Assembly (NCBI GenBank): GCA_024403175.1
Contig: JAKSSI010000025.1
Coordinates: forward strand, 1-10,926
Length of the DNA: 10,926 bases
Direction of reading: 5' to 3'
Origin: Clostridia bacterium
Lineage (GTDB): Bacteria > Bacillota_A > Clostridia > Peptostreptococcales > Anaerovoracaceae
The notes beneath the pieces were generated by a model. That model was not told the origin of the DNA and searched no databases. It worked only from the letters and a program-made list of their open reading frames with translations. Below are positions 1 through 6,847 of this stretch, piece after piece. The position numbers and the translations under genes were made by a program. Position 1 is the stretch's first letter. Each line of letters begins with the position of its first letter.

Positions 1-719
1 CCGGCAGTTTTCTGGTGCATGGTCACCTAGGCGGTGTTCTTGCCAACGCCGGCCTTGTAATTATTGGCTCGTTAATCGGCAGTTGGTTTAAATCAGAAAC
101 TTTAAAGCGCATAGGAGATAGAATATTTCAGGTTTTCGCCATTTTCGTTTTATGCATGGGCGTAAATGGAGCTGCAGATATTAAGGATCCTGTTCAAGCG
201 TTAGTCAGCCTTATCGTAGGCGTTGCAATTGGCGAAATTGTAGACTTAGATAAGCAGTTTAATAGACTCGGATTATTTATTCAGAGCAAATTGATAAAGG
301 GCGATTCCAAAGATAATCGTTTTGCAGAAGGTTTTGTATCTGCAACCCTTCTTTTCTGCATCGGTTCTATGACATTTATGGGAGCTCTTGAATCCGGCCT
401 TGCTCATACTCATACAATTTATCTAACAAAAGGCGTAATCGACGGAATTTCTGCCATTACCATCGCTATGGGCAATGGCATAGGCGTTCTTTTCTCAGCC
501 TTTGCAGTAATAATCTATCAAGGCTTTTTAACAGTATGCGCAAGCCTTCTTCAGGATGTTCTTACAACTGAAGTAGTTGCCGCGGCAAGTGCATTAGGAA
601 GCCTCTTCCTCGTAGGAATTGCAACAAATATGCTAGGCATTACCAAAATCAAAGTTGCAAACTTCCTCCCAGCAATGTTTGTTCCAATCATTTGGGAGCT
701 CGTTGCGAAATTATTCTAA
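1..719 (+). CDS. DUF554 family (YqgA-like) membrane protein, 5' end uncertain
   Basis: An integral membrane protein of the DUF554/YqgA family; no biochemical function is established for the family and I infer none. The N-terminal signature GVLANAGLVIIGSLIG matches the family pattern of a short start followed by a G-x-x-x-N-x-x-x-x-x-G-x-L-x-G helix. Hydrophobic helices follow through to the C-terminus, where the segment near MLGITKIKVANFLPAMF is also typical of the family. The length from the GTG at position 15 is 234 residues, close to the family norm. The reading frame is open to the window edge, and there is no Shine-Dalgarno site within the few bases before the GTG, so the true start may be that GTG or lie upstream. 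It is the only plus-strand gene and converges on the methionine operon. The stop at 717-719 is followed 9 bases later by a terminator. Confidence 0.85.
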   Translation, partial: GSFLVHGHLGGVLANAGLVIIGSLIGSWFKSETLKRIGDRIFQVFAIFVLCMGVNGAADIKDPVQALVSLIVGVAIGEIVDLDKQFNRLGLFIQSKLIKGDSKDNRFAEGFVSATLLFCIGSMTFMGALESGLAHTHTIYLTKGVIDGISAITIAMGNGIGVLFSAFAVIIYQGFLTVCASLLQDVLTTEVVAAASALGSLFLVGIATNMLGITKIKVANFLPAMFVPIIWELVAKLF

Positions 720-728
720 AGTAAGCAC

Positions 729-760
729 AAAAAACGCAGCCTTTTGGCTGCGTTTTTTTT
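729..760. terminator. Bidirectional intrinsic terminator
   Basis: An 8-bp perfect stem ACGCAGCC/GGCTGCGT (734-741 with 746-753) closes a TTTT loop. On the plus strand it is followed by a run of T to position 760, ending the DUF554 transcript. On the minus strand the A-run at 729-734 reads as six T, so the hairpin can also terminate transcripts arriving from metA or from the structured element at 778-941. Confidence 0.9.
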
Positions 761-777
761 ATTGAATTATTCAAAAT

Positions 778-941
778 TAATCGGTTTAACGAGGCGGACT
801 TCGCAAGCGCTTTTGAAGAAGAATCCACAAATATATCGGAGCTAGCTGCGCTCACCCGTTTGTGAGCTATCAAGCAGCGACGCGACAATAAAAATAAAGG
901 ATTCGCACTTCAAAAAAAGCGGGCCGCCGAGAAACCGATTA
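778..941 (-). ncRNA. Candidate structured RNA or palindromic (MITE-like) element
   Basis: This gene-free segment is one long nested dyad. The pairings I traced are 778-787 with 932-941, 793-797 with 924-928, 808-810 with 919-921, 811-818 with 908-915, 821-826 with 899-904, 845-849 with 874-878, and 850-855 with 862-867. That gives about 43 base pairs, with a large nearly symmetric internal loop (827-844 against 879-898) and a 6-nt apical loop. The minus strand is favoured for a transcript. A TATAGT -10 box at 948-953 would place the start at about 941, exactly the edge of the outer stem, and the terminator at 729-760 lies downstream in that direction. The alternative is a non-autonomous mobile element, because the terminal repeats ATCGGTTT/AAACCGAT are flanked on each side by TA. 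I do not recognise it as a named RNA. It could also simply be the 3' untranslated region of metA. Confidence 0.4.
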
Positions 942-947
942 TTTGGA

Positions 948-975
948 ACTATAAAATGTCTTTTTGATTTAAAAA
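948..975 (-). promoter_or_regulatory. Weak candidate promoter for the 778-941 element
   Basis: On the minus strand a -10 box TATAGT (948-953, five of six to consensus) has a poor -35 match, TTTTTA at 970-975, with a 16-base spacer. The predicted start at about 941 coincides with the first base of the outer stem of the structured element. It lies between the metA stop and that element. AT-rich sequence makes chance matches common, so this is only suggestive. Confidence 0.25.
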
Positions 976-979
976 TTAT

Positions 980-1897
980 TTACTTCAATTCGTTCAAATC
1001 GAATGGAGTGTACTGGTAAACATAGTAGTTCAGCCAATTCTGATAAAGCAAGTTAGCATGGCTTCTCCAACTTACGATTGGCGGCTGAGTATCATCATCG
1101 TTTGGATAATAGTTTTCAGGCACATGAATTGGAAGGCCCGCATTTTTATCTCTTAAGTACTCCTTCTCAAGAGTATCAGCATCGTACTCAGAATGACCAG
1201 TAATGAACACCTGACGACCACCATCCGTAGCTATAGCATAGATGCCAGCCTTGTCTGAACTTGCAAGAATTCTAAGTTCAGGAACCTTTTCAATATCTTC
1301 GCGCTTAATTGTTGTATGTCTTGAATGAGGAACATTAAATATGTCATCAAAACCACGCATAAGCATAGAAGATCTTCTTTCAACCTTGTGGTGGAAAACA
1401 CCAAAGAGCTTTTCATCTAAATCATACTTTGGAATACCATAGTGATAGTAAAGACCAGCCTGTGCACCCCAGCAAATGTGGAAAGTGCTGAAAGTATGAG
1501 TCTTACTCCATTCCATAATTTCGCAAAGTTCGTCCCAGTATTCAACTTCTTCAAAAGGCATCTTCTCTACAGGAGCACCAGTAATAACAAGGCCGTCGAA
1601 GTTTCTATCTTTTACTTCGTCGAAAGTCTTGTAGAACTTAAGCATGTGATCCAAAGAAGTGTTCTTTGATTCGTGACTGCTTGTTTTAATCAGTTCAAGG
1701 TTTACCTGAAGTGGTGTATTACCAAGAAGTCTTGAAAGCTGAGTTTCTGTTACGATTTTTGTAGGCATCAGATTAAGCACAAGAATTTCCAAAGGACGAA
1801 TATCCTGTGTGCTTGCTCTGTTTTCCTGCATTACGAATATGTTTTCATCTGCCAGCGTTTTAGCTGCTGGTAGTTCGTTTGGTATTCTAATAGGCAT
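980..1897 (-). CDS. metA: Homoserine O-acetyltransferase (MetA family)
   Basis: Transfers an acyl group to the hydroxyl of L-homoserine, the first committed step of methionine synthesis in the cytoplasm. The 305 residues match the full-length MetA family (glutamine-amidotransferase-like fold). The nucleophile Cys142 sits in [10 protein letters not shown], and His235 and Glu237 sit in ITGHSEYD, completing the catalytic set known from the family. Position 111 is Glu, in [10 protein letters not shown]. Structural work on Bacillus MetA linked Glu111 to acetyl-CoA use and Gly111 to succinyl-CoA use, so I call it an acetyltransferase despite the common 'succinyltransferase' label. This fits the adjacent O-acetylhomoserine sulfhydrylase. 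The ATG at 1897 is preceded at a 7-base spacing by AAGGGG (1905-1910). The gene follows metY by 18 bases and is the last of the five-gene operon. Confidence 0.96.
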   Translation of the reverse strand: MPIRIPNELPAAKTLADENIFVMQENRASTQDIRPLEILVLNLMPTKIVTETQLSRLLGNTPLQVNLELIKTSSHESKNTSLDHMLKFYKTFDEVKDRNFDGLVITGAPVEKMPFEEVEYWDELCEIMEWSKTHTFSTFHICWGAQAGLYYHYGIPKYDLDEKLFGVFHHKVERRSSMLMRGFDDIFNVPHSRHTTIKREDIEKVPELRILASSDKAGIYAIATDGGRQVFITGHSEYDADTLEKEYLRDKNAGLPIHVPENYYPNDDDTQPPIVSWRSHANLLYQNWLNYYVYQYTPFDLNELK

Positions 1898-1915
1898 TTA
1901 ATTTCCCCTTAATTT

Positions 1916-3193
1916 CTAGGCAAGTGCTTGTTCAATGTCTGCAATAAGATCTTCTGCATCTTCAAGTCCGCAAGAGAATCTTACAAGGTCTGCAGATACG
2001 CCTGCAGCGATGAGTTCTTCATCAGACATCTGTCTGTGGGTTGTGCTTGCAGGGTGCAGGCAACATGTACGAGCGTCTGCTACATGAGTTTCAATTGCAG
2101 CAATCTTAAGCTTGCTCATAAATTCCTGAGCAGCTTCTCTTCCACCCTTTACGCCAAAGCTTACTACGCCGCAGCTTCCATATGGAAGATACTTCTTAGC
2201 TACTTCGTAGTACTTGTCTCCAGGAAGTCCGCAGTACTGGACCCAAGTAATCTTTGGATGCTTTGCTAAGTATTCAGCAACGGCCTGAGCGTTTTCGCAA
2301 TGTCTCTTCATTCTTACGTGAAGACTTTCAAGGCCAAGGTTAAGAATATAGCTGTTCATTGGAGATGGTGTAACACCAAAGTCTCTCATAAGCTGTGCGG
2401 ATGCCTTTGTAATGTAAGCACCTTCAAGGCCAAACTTTTCAGTGTATGTAATTCCGTGATAGCTGTCGTCTGGTGTGCAAAGTCCTGGATACTTATCTGC
2501 GTACTTTGTCCAATCGAACTTGCCGCCATCAACAATTGCTCCGCCAAGTACAGAAGCATGGCCGTCCATATACTTACTTGTAGAGTGAACAACAATGTCT
2601 GCGCCCCATTCTAAAGGTCTGCAGTTAACAGGTGTTGCAAATGTATTATCTACGATAAGTGGCACGCCGCATTCGTGTGCAACCTTAGCCCACTTTTCTA
2701 TATCAAGCACAGTAAGTGCTGGGTTTGCGATTGTTTCGCCGTATACAAGCTTTGTATTTGGCTTCATTGCAGCCTTGATTTCTTCTTCGCTGCTGTCGGC
2801 AGGAATGAATGTAACATCAATTCCCATACGCTTCATTGTAACGCTCATAAGGTTGAAGCTGCCGCCATAAATAGAGCTGCTTGAAACAATGTGGTCGCCG
2901 CAAGAAACAATATTAAAAAGAGCAAGGAACACTGCTGACATACCAGATCCGGTAAGCATAGCAGCTGTGCCGCCTTCGAGTTCGCAAATCTTCTTTGCTA
3001 CTGTATCGCTTGTTGGGTTTGCAAGTCTGCTGTAGAAATAGCCGGAAGCTTCTAAGTCGAAAAGCTTAGCCATATCTTCGCCTGTTGCATACTTAAATGT
3101 TGTGGACTGAATAATAGGAATCTGTCGTGGTTCGCCATTACCCGGATGATATCCACCCTGAACGCACTTTGTTCCAATCTGCTGATTGCTCAT
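1916..3193 (-). CDS. metY: O-acetylhomoserine sulfhydrylase (aminocarboxypropyltransferase)
   Basis: A PLP enzyme of the Cys/Met-metabolism family (fold type I) that replaces the acetyl group of O-acetylhomoserine with sulfide to make homocysteine. Visible family features are Y54-S-R56 in the segment that contacts PLP phosphate, the glycine-rich LTGSGMSA near residues 80-87, Asp182 in VDNTFATP that contacts the pyridine nitrogen, and the Schiff-base lysine Lys207 in VHSTSKYMDGH. The 425-residue length is that of MetY rather than the roughly 380-residue cystathionine gamma-synthase/lyase enzymes. The ATG at 3193 has GGAGA at 3201-3205 with 7-base spacing. It lies 20 bases after the ABC ATPase gene and 18 bases before metA, so the transporter and both biosynthetic genes are probably on one transcript. 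Some family members also accept methanethiol, which the sequence cannot settle. Confidence 0.95.
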   Translation of the reverse strand: MSNQQIGTKCVQGGYHPGNGEPRQIPIIQSTTFKYATGEDMAKLFDLEASGYFYSRLANPTSDTVAKKICELEGGTAAMLTGSGMSAVFLALFNIVSCGDHIVSSSSIYGGSFNLMSVTMKRMGIDVTFIPADSSEEEIKAAMKPNTKLVYGETIANPALTVLDIEKWAKVAHECGVPLIVDNTFATPVNCRPLEWGADIVVHSTSKYMDGHASVLGGAIVDGGKFDWTKYADKYPGLCTPDDSYHGITYTEKFGLEGAYITKASAQLMRDFGVTPSPMNSYILNLGLESLHVRMKRHCENAQAVAEYLAKHPKITWVQYCGLPGDKYYEVAKKYLPYGSCGVVSFGVKGGREAAQEFMSKLKIAAIETHVADARTCCLHPASTTHRQMSDEELIAAGVSADLVRFSCGLEDAEDLIADIEQALA

Positions 3194-3213
3194 AGTTATA
3201 TCTCCAATCTAAT

Positions 3214-3783
3214 TTATATAGTCAAAAGAATTCCACCGAGATACTCGGCCTCGGATCTATCGTGACTTACGCAAATAACGGTTTTGCCTTCCGTATATTT
3301 TATCACATAATCCATAACATTCCTTTTTAAATTTTCATCTAACCCCTTAAAAGGTTCATCCAAAATCACTAAATCCGCATCGTAGCAAATAGCTCTTGCT
3401 ATTGCGACCCTTCTTTTCATGCCGCCGCTATACGATTTTACAGGCTTAGAATCTGCTTCTAGGCCTAATTCCTTTAAGTGAGCACATATTTCTTCTTTGG
3501 AAAGTTTATTTCCGCAAGTAAGCTTAATGTTACTTACTGCAGAAAAATCTTCGCACAGACGATCTTCTTGGAAGACAAAGGCTATCTTGTCTGGAACGCC
3601 AGCTAACTCGCCGCTATCAGGAGAAATGAGGCCGGCAATGATATTTAAAAGAGTTGTCTTACCCTTTCCAGACGGAGCTTCAATGCACGTGATTTTTCCT
3701 GCAGGAATTATACAAGAGAAATCCTCTAAAACTTGTTTTTCGCCAAAGGCTTTATTTATATTTTTAATCTGAATATCCATCAT
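3214..3783 (-). CDS. ABC transporter ATPase, nitrate/sulfonate/taurine class
   Basis: The cytoplasmic ATPase of an importer of the SsuB/TauB class, driving uptake with the permease and lipoprotein encoded just upstream. Motifs in order are Walker A APSGKGKTT (36-44), Q-loop Gln72 in FVFQEDRL, signature SYSGGMKRR (117-125), Walker B LVILDEP (138-144), D-loop GLDE and H-loop His174 in VSHD. The first Walker A glycine is replaced by Ala36. That position is not the lysine/threonine that contact nucleotide, so the protein is likely active. At 189 residues it is clearly shorter than the usual 240-260, ending soon after the H-loop and lacking the C-terminal helices. The start overlaps the permease stop (ATGA). 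A second ATG follows immediately, so the start could be one codon later. The nearest Shine-Dalgarno-like run is GGGAG upstream. Confidence 0.92.
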   Translation of the reverse strand: MMDIQIKNINKAFGEKQVLEDFSCIIPAGKITCIEAPSGKGKTTLLNIIAGLISPDSGELAGVPDKIAFVFQEDRLCEDFSAVSNIKLTCGNKLSKEEICAHLKELGLEADSKPVKSYSGGMKRRVAIARAICYDADLVILDEPFKGLDENLKRNVMDYVIKYTEGKTVICVSHDRSEAEYLGGILLTI

Positions 3784-4529
3784 AGTTTTTCAACTCCCTT
3801 AAATATGCACTTTAAGATAAAAGTGAAAAGCTTTTCGGAAATAACGCTTAAAAGAATGATTATGATAGTCCAGCAGAGAAGGTCTGCATTAAGGAAATAA
3901 ATTTTTGCCATGTAGAGCATTTCGCCAATGGATCCGCCCACCATGCCTATAACCTCTGCAGCCACACCAGCCTTCCAAGCCATACCAATAGAAACACCTG
4001 CGGCAGACAAAAGGAAAGGCTTAATTGCTGGAACGTAAATGTAAAGAAGCTGTCTTGCCTTTGGCACTTTATAAAGCTTTGCAAGTTCCTTCATCTTTGG
4101 GTCGGTGCTTTTAATGCCCTGAAGGACATTTGAATAAATAACAGGGAAAGCAATGAGGAAAGAAATCAGGATAGTAAGCTGATTAAAGTTAAGCCAAATA
4201 AGGCAAAGGATTATAAACGAAGCCACTGGCACTGTCTTTATAGTAATTATGTACGGCCATAAAAACAGTTCGATTGGTTTGATTTGGCCAGCTGCAATTC
4301 CAAGAACTATACCTAAAATCAGCGCAGCCAAAAAGCCCTTCGTAATGCGAAGGGATGAATAGAAAATCGTTTGCCAAAATCCTGGTTCTTTCCAAATAGA
4401 AAGCAGCCTCGTCAGTACATTGACCGGCGAGGCGAGAAGCATTTCCATTCCAACGCGCATGGCAACTATCTGCCATATCGCAAGAGCAAGAATAATTGGT
4501 ATTACCTTTTGAAGGTATCTCTTATTCAT
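3780..4529 (-). CDS. ABC transporter permease, nitrate/sulfonate/taurine class
   Basis: An inner-membrane permease of the binding-protein-dependent type (SsuC/TauC/NrtB class), 249 residues with about six hydrophobic helices. The cytoplasmic coupling loop that docks onto the ATPase is at about residues 148-168 (ELAKLYKVPKARQLLYIYVP). It resembles the E-A-A...G...I-x-L-P consensus but lacks the consensus glycine, having Val in its place. The helix after it carries GMAWKAGVAAEVIG, typical of this class. The ATG at 4529 overlaps the end of the binding-protein gene by 8 bases (ATGAATAA), and its own stop overlaps the ATPase start, so the three transport genes are translationally coupled. Family identity is secure. 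The transported molecule cannot be read from the sequence. Confidence 0.93.
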   Translation of the reverse strand: MNKRYLQKVIPIILALAIWQIVAMRVGMEMLLASPVNVLTRLLSIWKEPGFWQTIFYSSLRITKGFLAALILGIVLGIAAGQIKPIELFLWPYIITIKTVPVASFIILCLIWLNFNQLTILISFLIAFPVIYSNVLQGIKSTDPKMKELAKLYKVPKARQLLYIYVPAIKPFLLSAAGVSIGMAWKAGVAAEVIGMVGGSIGEMLYMAKIYFLNADLLCWTIIIILLSVISEKLFTFILKCIFKGVEKL

Positions 4530-5526
4530 AAATTACGTAATAATCGTCTCCTGGGAGCTGTCCGCCAACTGCTTTTGGATTCTGATCGAAGAGAGTCTTA
4601 AGATATCCAGATACTCCAGCCTTCATATCTTTGCCTGTAATGCAAACCATGTTGCAGAATGGCATAGCCTTTTCAGCGATTGGAGCCTTTACAATTCCGT
4701 ACTTTTCAACAAGAACGGATGCATCCTTTGGATTGTCGTTTGCATACTTTGCAGATGCTGCGTATTCTTCAAGGAACTTCTGAACGCCTTCTGGATTTTC
4801 TTCAGCGAAAGCCTTTCTAACAAGAATTGTAGCTGTTATAAACTGACTGCCATTCTTAAGTTCGTCCCAAATCTTTGTAAGGTCTAAAGCAACTCTTAAG
4901 TCCTTAAGCTGAGTGGAAGCTACTGTTACGAAAGGCTGTGGAATCATAGCTACACCATGGTCCATTGTAGAAAGCTGAGCTACAACTTCTGTAGGTTCGC
5001 TCTTCCATTCCATTGTAACATCCTTGTCCATATCAAGTCCATTTTGGGAAAGAAGATATCTTAATGCATATTCAGGAGTTGTTCCCTTACCTGTTGCATA
5101 AATTGTCTGACCCTTAAGATCTGCGATAGACTTAATCTGTTCGCCGTTCTTTTCGCAAACATAAACTACACCGAGAGTGCTGATAGCAACTGTCTGAACT
5201 GCACCCTTAGAGTTGTTGTAAAGAACGCTACCGAGGTTTGCAGGAACAGAGATGATATCGAGTTCGCCCTTAAGGAAGAGCGGAGTGATTTCGTCTGCTG
5301 CTGCAGCCATCTGGAATTCATAGTTATTTATAGTCTTTTTATTTTCTGCATCATCGAGAAGCTTAACCATACCCATAGATGTAGGTCCCTTAAGGCCTGC
5401 AAGTCTAATTGTAATTGGTTCGTACTGCTTTTCTGGTTCTGGAGCAGGTTCTTCCTTCTTTGTGCAACCAGCCATAGCTGTCATTACAAGAACCATAGCA
5501 AGTAATAATGCGATAATCTTTTTCAT
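4522..5526 (-). CDS. ABC transporter substrate-binding lipoprotein, SsuA/NMT1-like
   Basis: A membrane-anchored extracellular binding protein of 334 residues that captures the substrate for the permease encoded next. It has a lipoprotein signal: positively charged MKK, a hydrophobic stretch, and a lipobox AMAGC with the lipidated Cys21. An acidic and proline-rich linker (EEPAPEPEK) follows. The mature part starts with IRLAGLKGPTSMGM, and the ELDIISVPANLGSVL and LKGQTIYATGKGTTPEYALR segments resemble the NMT1/SsuA/NrtA periplasmic-binding class. Members bind sulfonates, taurine, nitrate, thiamine precursors and other compounds. Co-transcription with metY and metA points to a sulfur-containing ligand or methionine precursor, but that is inference. 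The ATG at 5526 is preceded by GAGGTGA at 5533-5539, with a 6-base spacer. It is the first gene of the operon. Confidence 0.9.
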   Translation of the reverse strand: MKKIIALLLAMVLVMTAMAGCTKKEEPAPEPEKQYEPITIRLAGLKGPTSMGMVKLLDDAENKKTINNYEFQMAAAADEITPLFLKGELDIISVPANLGSVLYNNSKGAVQTVAISTLGVVYVCEKNGEQIKSIADLKGQTIYATGKGTTPEYALRYLLSQNGLDMDKDVTMEWKSEPTEVVAQLSTMDHGVAMIPQPFVTVASTQLKDLRVALDLTKIWDELKNGSQFITATILVRKAFAEENPEGVQKFLEEYAASAKYANDNPKDASVLVEKYGIVKAPIAEKAMPFCNMVCITGKDMKAGVSGYLKTLFDQNPKAVGGQLPGDDYYVIYE

Positions 5527-5553
5527 TTTTAGTCACCTCAAATTTTTATTTAG

Positions 5554-5566
5554 TGACCACATTATA
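5554..5566 (-). promoter_or_regulatory. Promoter (-10) of the transporter-metY-metA operon
   Basis: A perfect -10 box TATAAT lies on the minus strand at 5561-5566. With the usual six-base discriminator the start is A at 5554, leaving a 5' leader of only about 28 bases before the ATG. No recognisable -35 hexamer exists at 15-18 bases, where the sequence is mostly a T-tract. That is typical of promoters depending on an activator. The leader is far too short for a SAM riboswitch or T-box. Confidence 0.6.
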
Positions 5567-5575
5567 CAGAAAAAT

Positions 5576-5608
5576 AAAAAAACATTTCGTTGCAATTGCA
5601 ACGAAATG
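5576..5608 (-). terminator. Palindromic terminator of the regulator gene
   Basis: A perfect 26-base palindrome (half-site CATTTCGTTGCAA, 5583-5595, mirrored at 5596-5608) begins 8 bases after the stop of the Crp/Fnr gene. As RNA it forms an 11-bp stem with an AATT loop. On the minus strand it is followed by seven T (5576-5582) and a further T-rich stretch, making a standard intrinsic terminator. Its GC content is lower than usual for a terminator. Confidence 0.75.
5583..5608. promoter_or_regulatory. Putative Crp/Fnr-type operator at -41.5
   Basis: The palindrome, core CGTTGCAATTGCAACG, is centred at 5595.5. The predicted transcription start of the downstream operon is 5554, so the centre falls at -41.5, the canonical class II activator position of the Crp/Fnr family. 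The gene immediately upstream encodes such a regulator. The symmetric TTGCAA half-sites are the right size and symmetry for a Crp/Fnr dimer. The same DNA is also the probable terminator of the regulator gene, so the symmetry may be explained by termination alone. Confidence 0.4.
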
Positions 5609-5616
5609 CCATAAAT

Positions 5617-6288
5617 CTAAAGTTTAGTTTTTAACGAGAAAGTGTTCTTGTTAAAGTCTATAATGCCTTCTTCTTTCATCTTCGAAAGCTCTCTAGAAAG
5701 CGCCGCCCTGTTCGACCCAATATATGTAGCCATGTCTTCTCTATTGAGCGAAACCTTAAAGGTTTGACTGCCGCTAGCAGCTGCCAAATCGCTGAAGTAG
5801 AAGATGAGCTTTTCTCTTAAAGTTCTTTTCGAAAGAATCTGAACACGGGTGTTCATAGAAAGAGCTCTTCCGGCCAAAAGTGCTGTAAAGCGTTTCTGAA
5901 TATCTAGAGTAAGCGCATCTGCTGAACCGCCGTAGATATTCTTAAGCGAAAGCCACAGCACCTCTGAATCTTCTGATGCGTAAATGTAAACCGGGGAATC
6001 AGGAATCTTAAGAAAACACAAAGATTCTCCAAATGTTACGCCTGGCTTAACTTCTGCCATAATCATACGATTTCCATCAAAATCATCACAGCAAGCCTGA
6101 ACTGCCCCAGTAAGAAGCATTCCAAAATGCCCATGCTTTTTATATGGTTTATGGAGAATATCGCCCTTCTTGCCGAAGTCTAGTTCTGCACAAAGAAGCT
6201 TTAAAGCTGCGGTCAGCTTTTCATCATCCATGCCTTTAAAAAGCGGATTTGATTTAATTATATTTTTGTACGCAAGAATATCTTTCAT
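5617..6288 (-). CDS. Crp/Fnr-family transcriptional regulator
   Basis: A 223-residue DNA-binding regulator. Residues about 12-120 form the effector (cyclic-nucleotide-binding-like) beta-barrel, with GMLLTGAVQ and the FGES phosphate-cassette remnant at 86-89. About 125-155 would be the dimer helix. The winged helix-turn-helix is at about 178-220, with recognition helix SNRAALSRELSKM (192-204). The Arg-Ser/Thr that binds cAMP phosphate in E. coli CRP is replaced around Asp97-Ser98, so cAMP is an unlikely ligand. There is no N-terminal four-cysteine Fe-S cluster as in FNR. The cysteines present (33, 66, 67, 91) could sense redox, which is only a possibility. The start lies 4 bases after the fumarase beta stop with no strong Shine-Dalgarno, implying coupling. 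It is the last gene of the malic enzyme-fumarase operon and abuts the methionine operon promoter. Confidence 0.9.
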   Translation of the reverse strand: MKDILAYKNIIKSNPLFKGMDDEKLTAALKLLCAELDFGKKGDILHKPYKKHGHFGMLLTGAVQACCDDFDGNRMIMAEVKPGVTFGESLCFLKIPDSPVYIYASEDSEVLWLSLKNIYGGSADALTLDIQKRFTALLAGRALSMNTRVQILSKRTLREKLIFYFSDLAAASGSQTFKVSLNREDMATYIGSNRAALSRELSKMKEEGIIDFNKNTFSLKTKL

Positions 6289-6292
6289 TAGA

Positions 6293-6847
6293 CTACTTTG
6301 TCTTAAGGTATTCGTTTGGTCCGAGAATGTACAAATCGTTTCCTTCGGAATCGATAGTTACTGTAAGAGGCATATCCTTTACAGTAAGCTTATACACAGC
6401 TTCGCAGCCAAGATCTGGCCAAGCAATGCATTCAGAAGAAACTATGCATTCTGCCATAAGTGCGCCAGCACCGCCGAGTGCACCAAGGTATACGGCCTTG
6501 TTTCTAATAATTGCATCCTTAACTTCGTCGCTTCTCTTGCCCTTGCCAATCATAACCTTGTTTCCAAGATCAAGTAATGTTGGGCTGTAAGCATCCATTC
6601 TAACGGATGTTGTTGGGCCTGCAGAACCAATAGGTCTTCCTTCTGGTGCAGGTGTTGGGCCAACGTAATAAATTGCCGAGCCTTCAAGTTCAAATGGAAG
6701 CTGACCATTGCTTTGAATGGTTTCAAAAATTCTCTTATGAGCCTGATCTCTTGATGTATAAACAATGCCGCTTAAAAGAACCTTATCTCCAGCCTTAAGC
6801 ATTGCAATATCTTCGCTCTTTACAGGCGTAGTAATTTTGTATTCCAT
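6293..6847 (-). CDS. Class I fumarate hydratase, beta (C-terminal) subunit
   Basis: The small subunit of the two-subunit iron-sulfur fumarase, equivalent to the C-terminal domain of E. coli FumA, and also of L-tartrate dehydratase TtdB. It forms the active site with the alpha subunit and interconverts fumarate and malate. Family motifs are LSGIVYTSRDQAHKR (25-39), YVGPTPAPEGRPIGSAGPTT (61-80), SVRMD (81-85), GKGKRSDE (101-108) and LGGAGALMA (124-132). Its 184 residues match the usual size. The start overlaps the alpha stop by one base (TAATG), so the two are translated together at equal levels. The malic enzyme upstream favours fumarase over tartrate dehydratase. Confidence 0.93.
   Translation of the reverse strand: MEYKITTPVKSEDIAMLKAGDKVLLSGIVYTSRDQAHKRIFETIQSNGQLPFELEGSAIYYVGPTPAPEGRPIGSAGPTTSVRMDAYSPTLLDLGNKVMIGKGKRSDEVKDAIIRNKAVYLGALGGAGALMAECIVSSECIAWPDLGCEAVYKLTVKDMPLTVTIDSEGNDLYILGPNEYLKTK

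Noticed and set aside
688..888. Minus-strand open frame of 66 codons overlapping the end of the DUF554 gene
   Set aside because: It crosses the terminator hairpin and half of the structured dyad, has no good ribosome site, and resembles no protein I know. The open frame is a by-product of the hairpin sequence.
5531..5558. Inverted repeat GTCAC/GTGAC covering the ribosome site of the binding-protein gene
   Set aside because: Most of the first arm lies upstream of the predicted transcription start, so it would not be in the RNA. A 5-bp match over this span is easily chance.
5527..5616. Possible SAM riboswitch or T-box before the methionine operon
   Set aside because: Only 90 bases separate the genes, the predicted leader is about 28 bases, and none of the conserved riboswitch or T-box elements are present.
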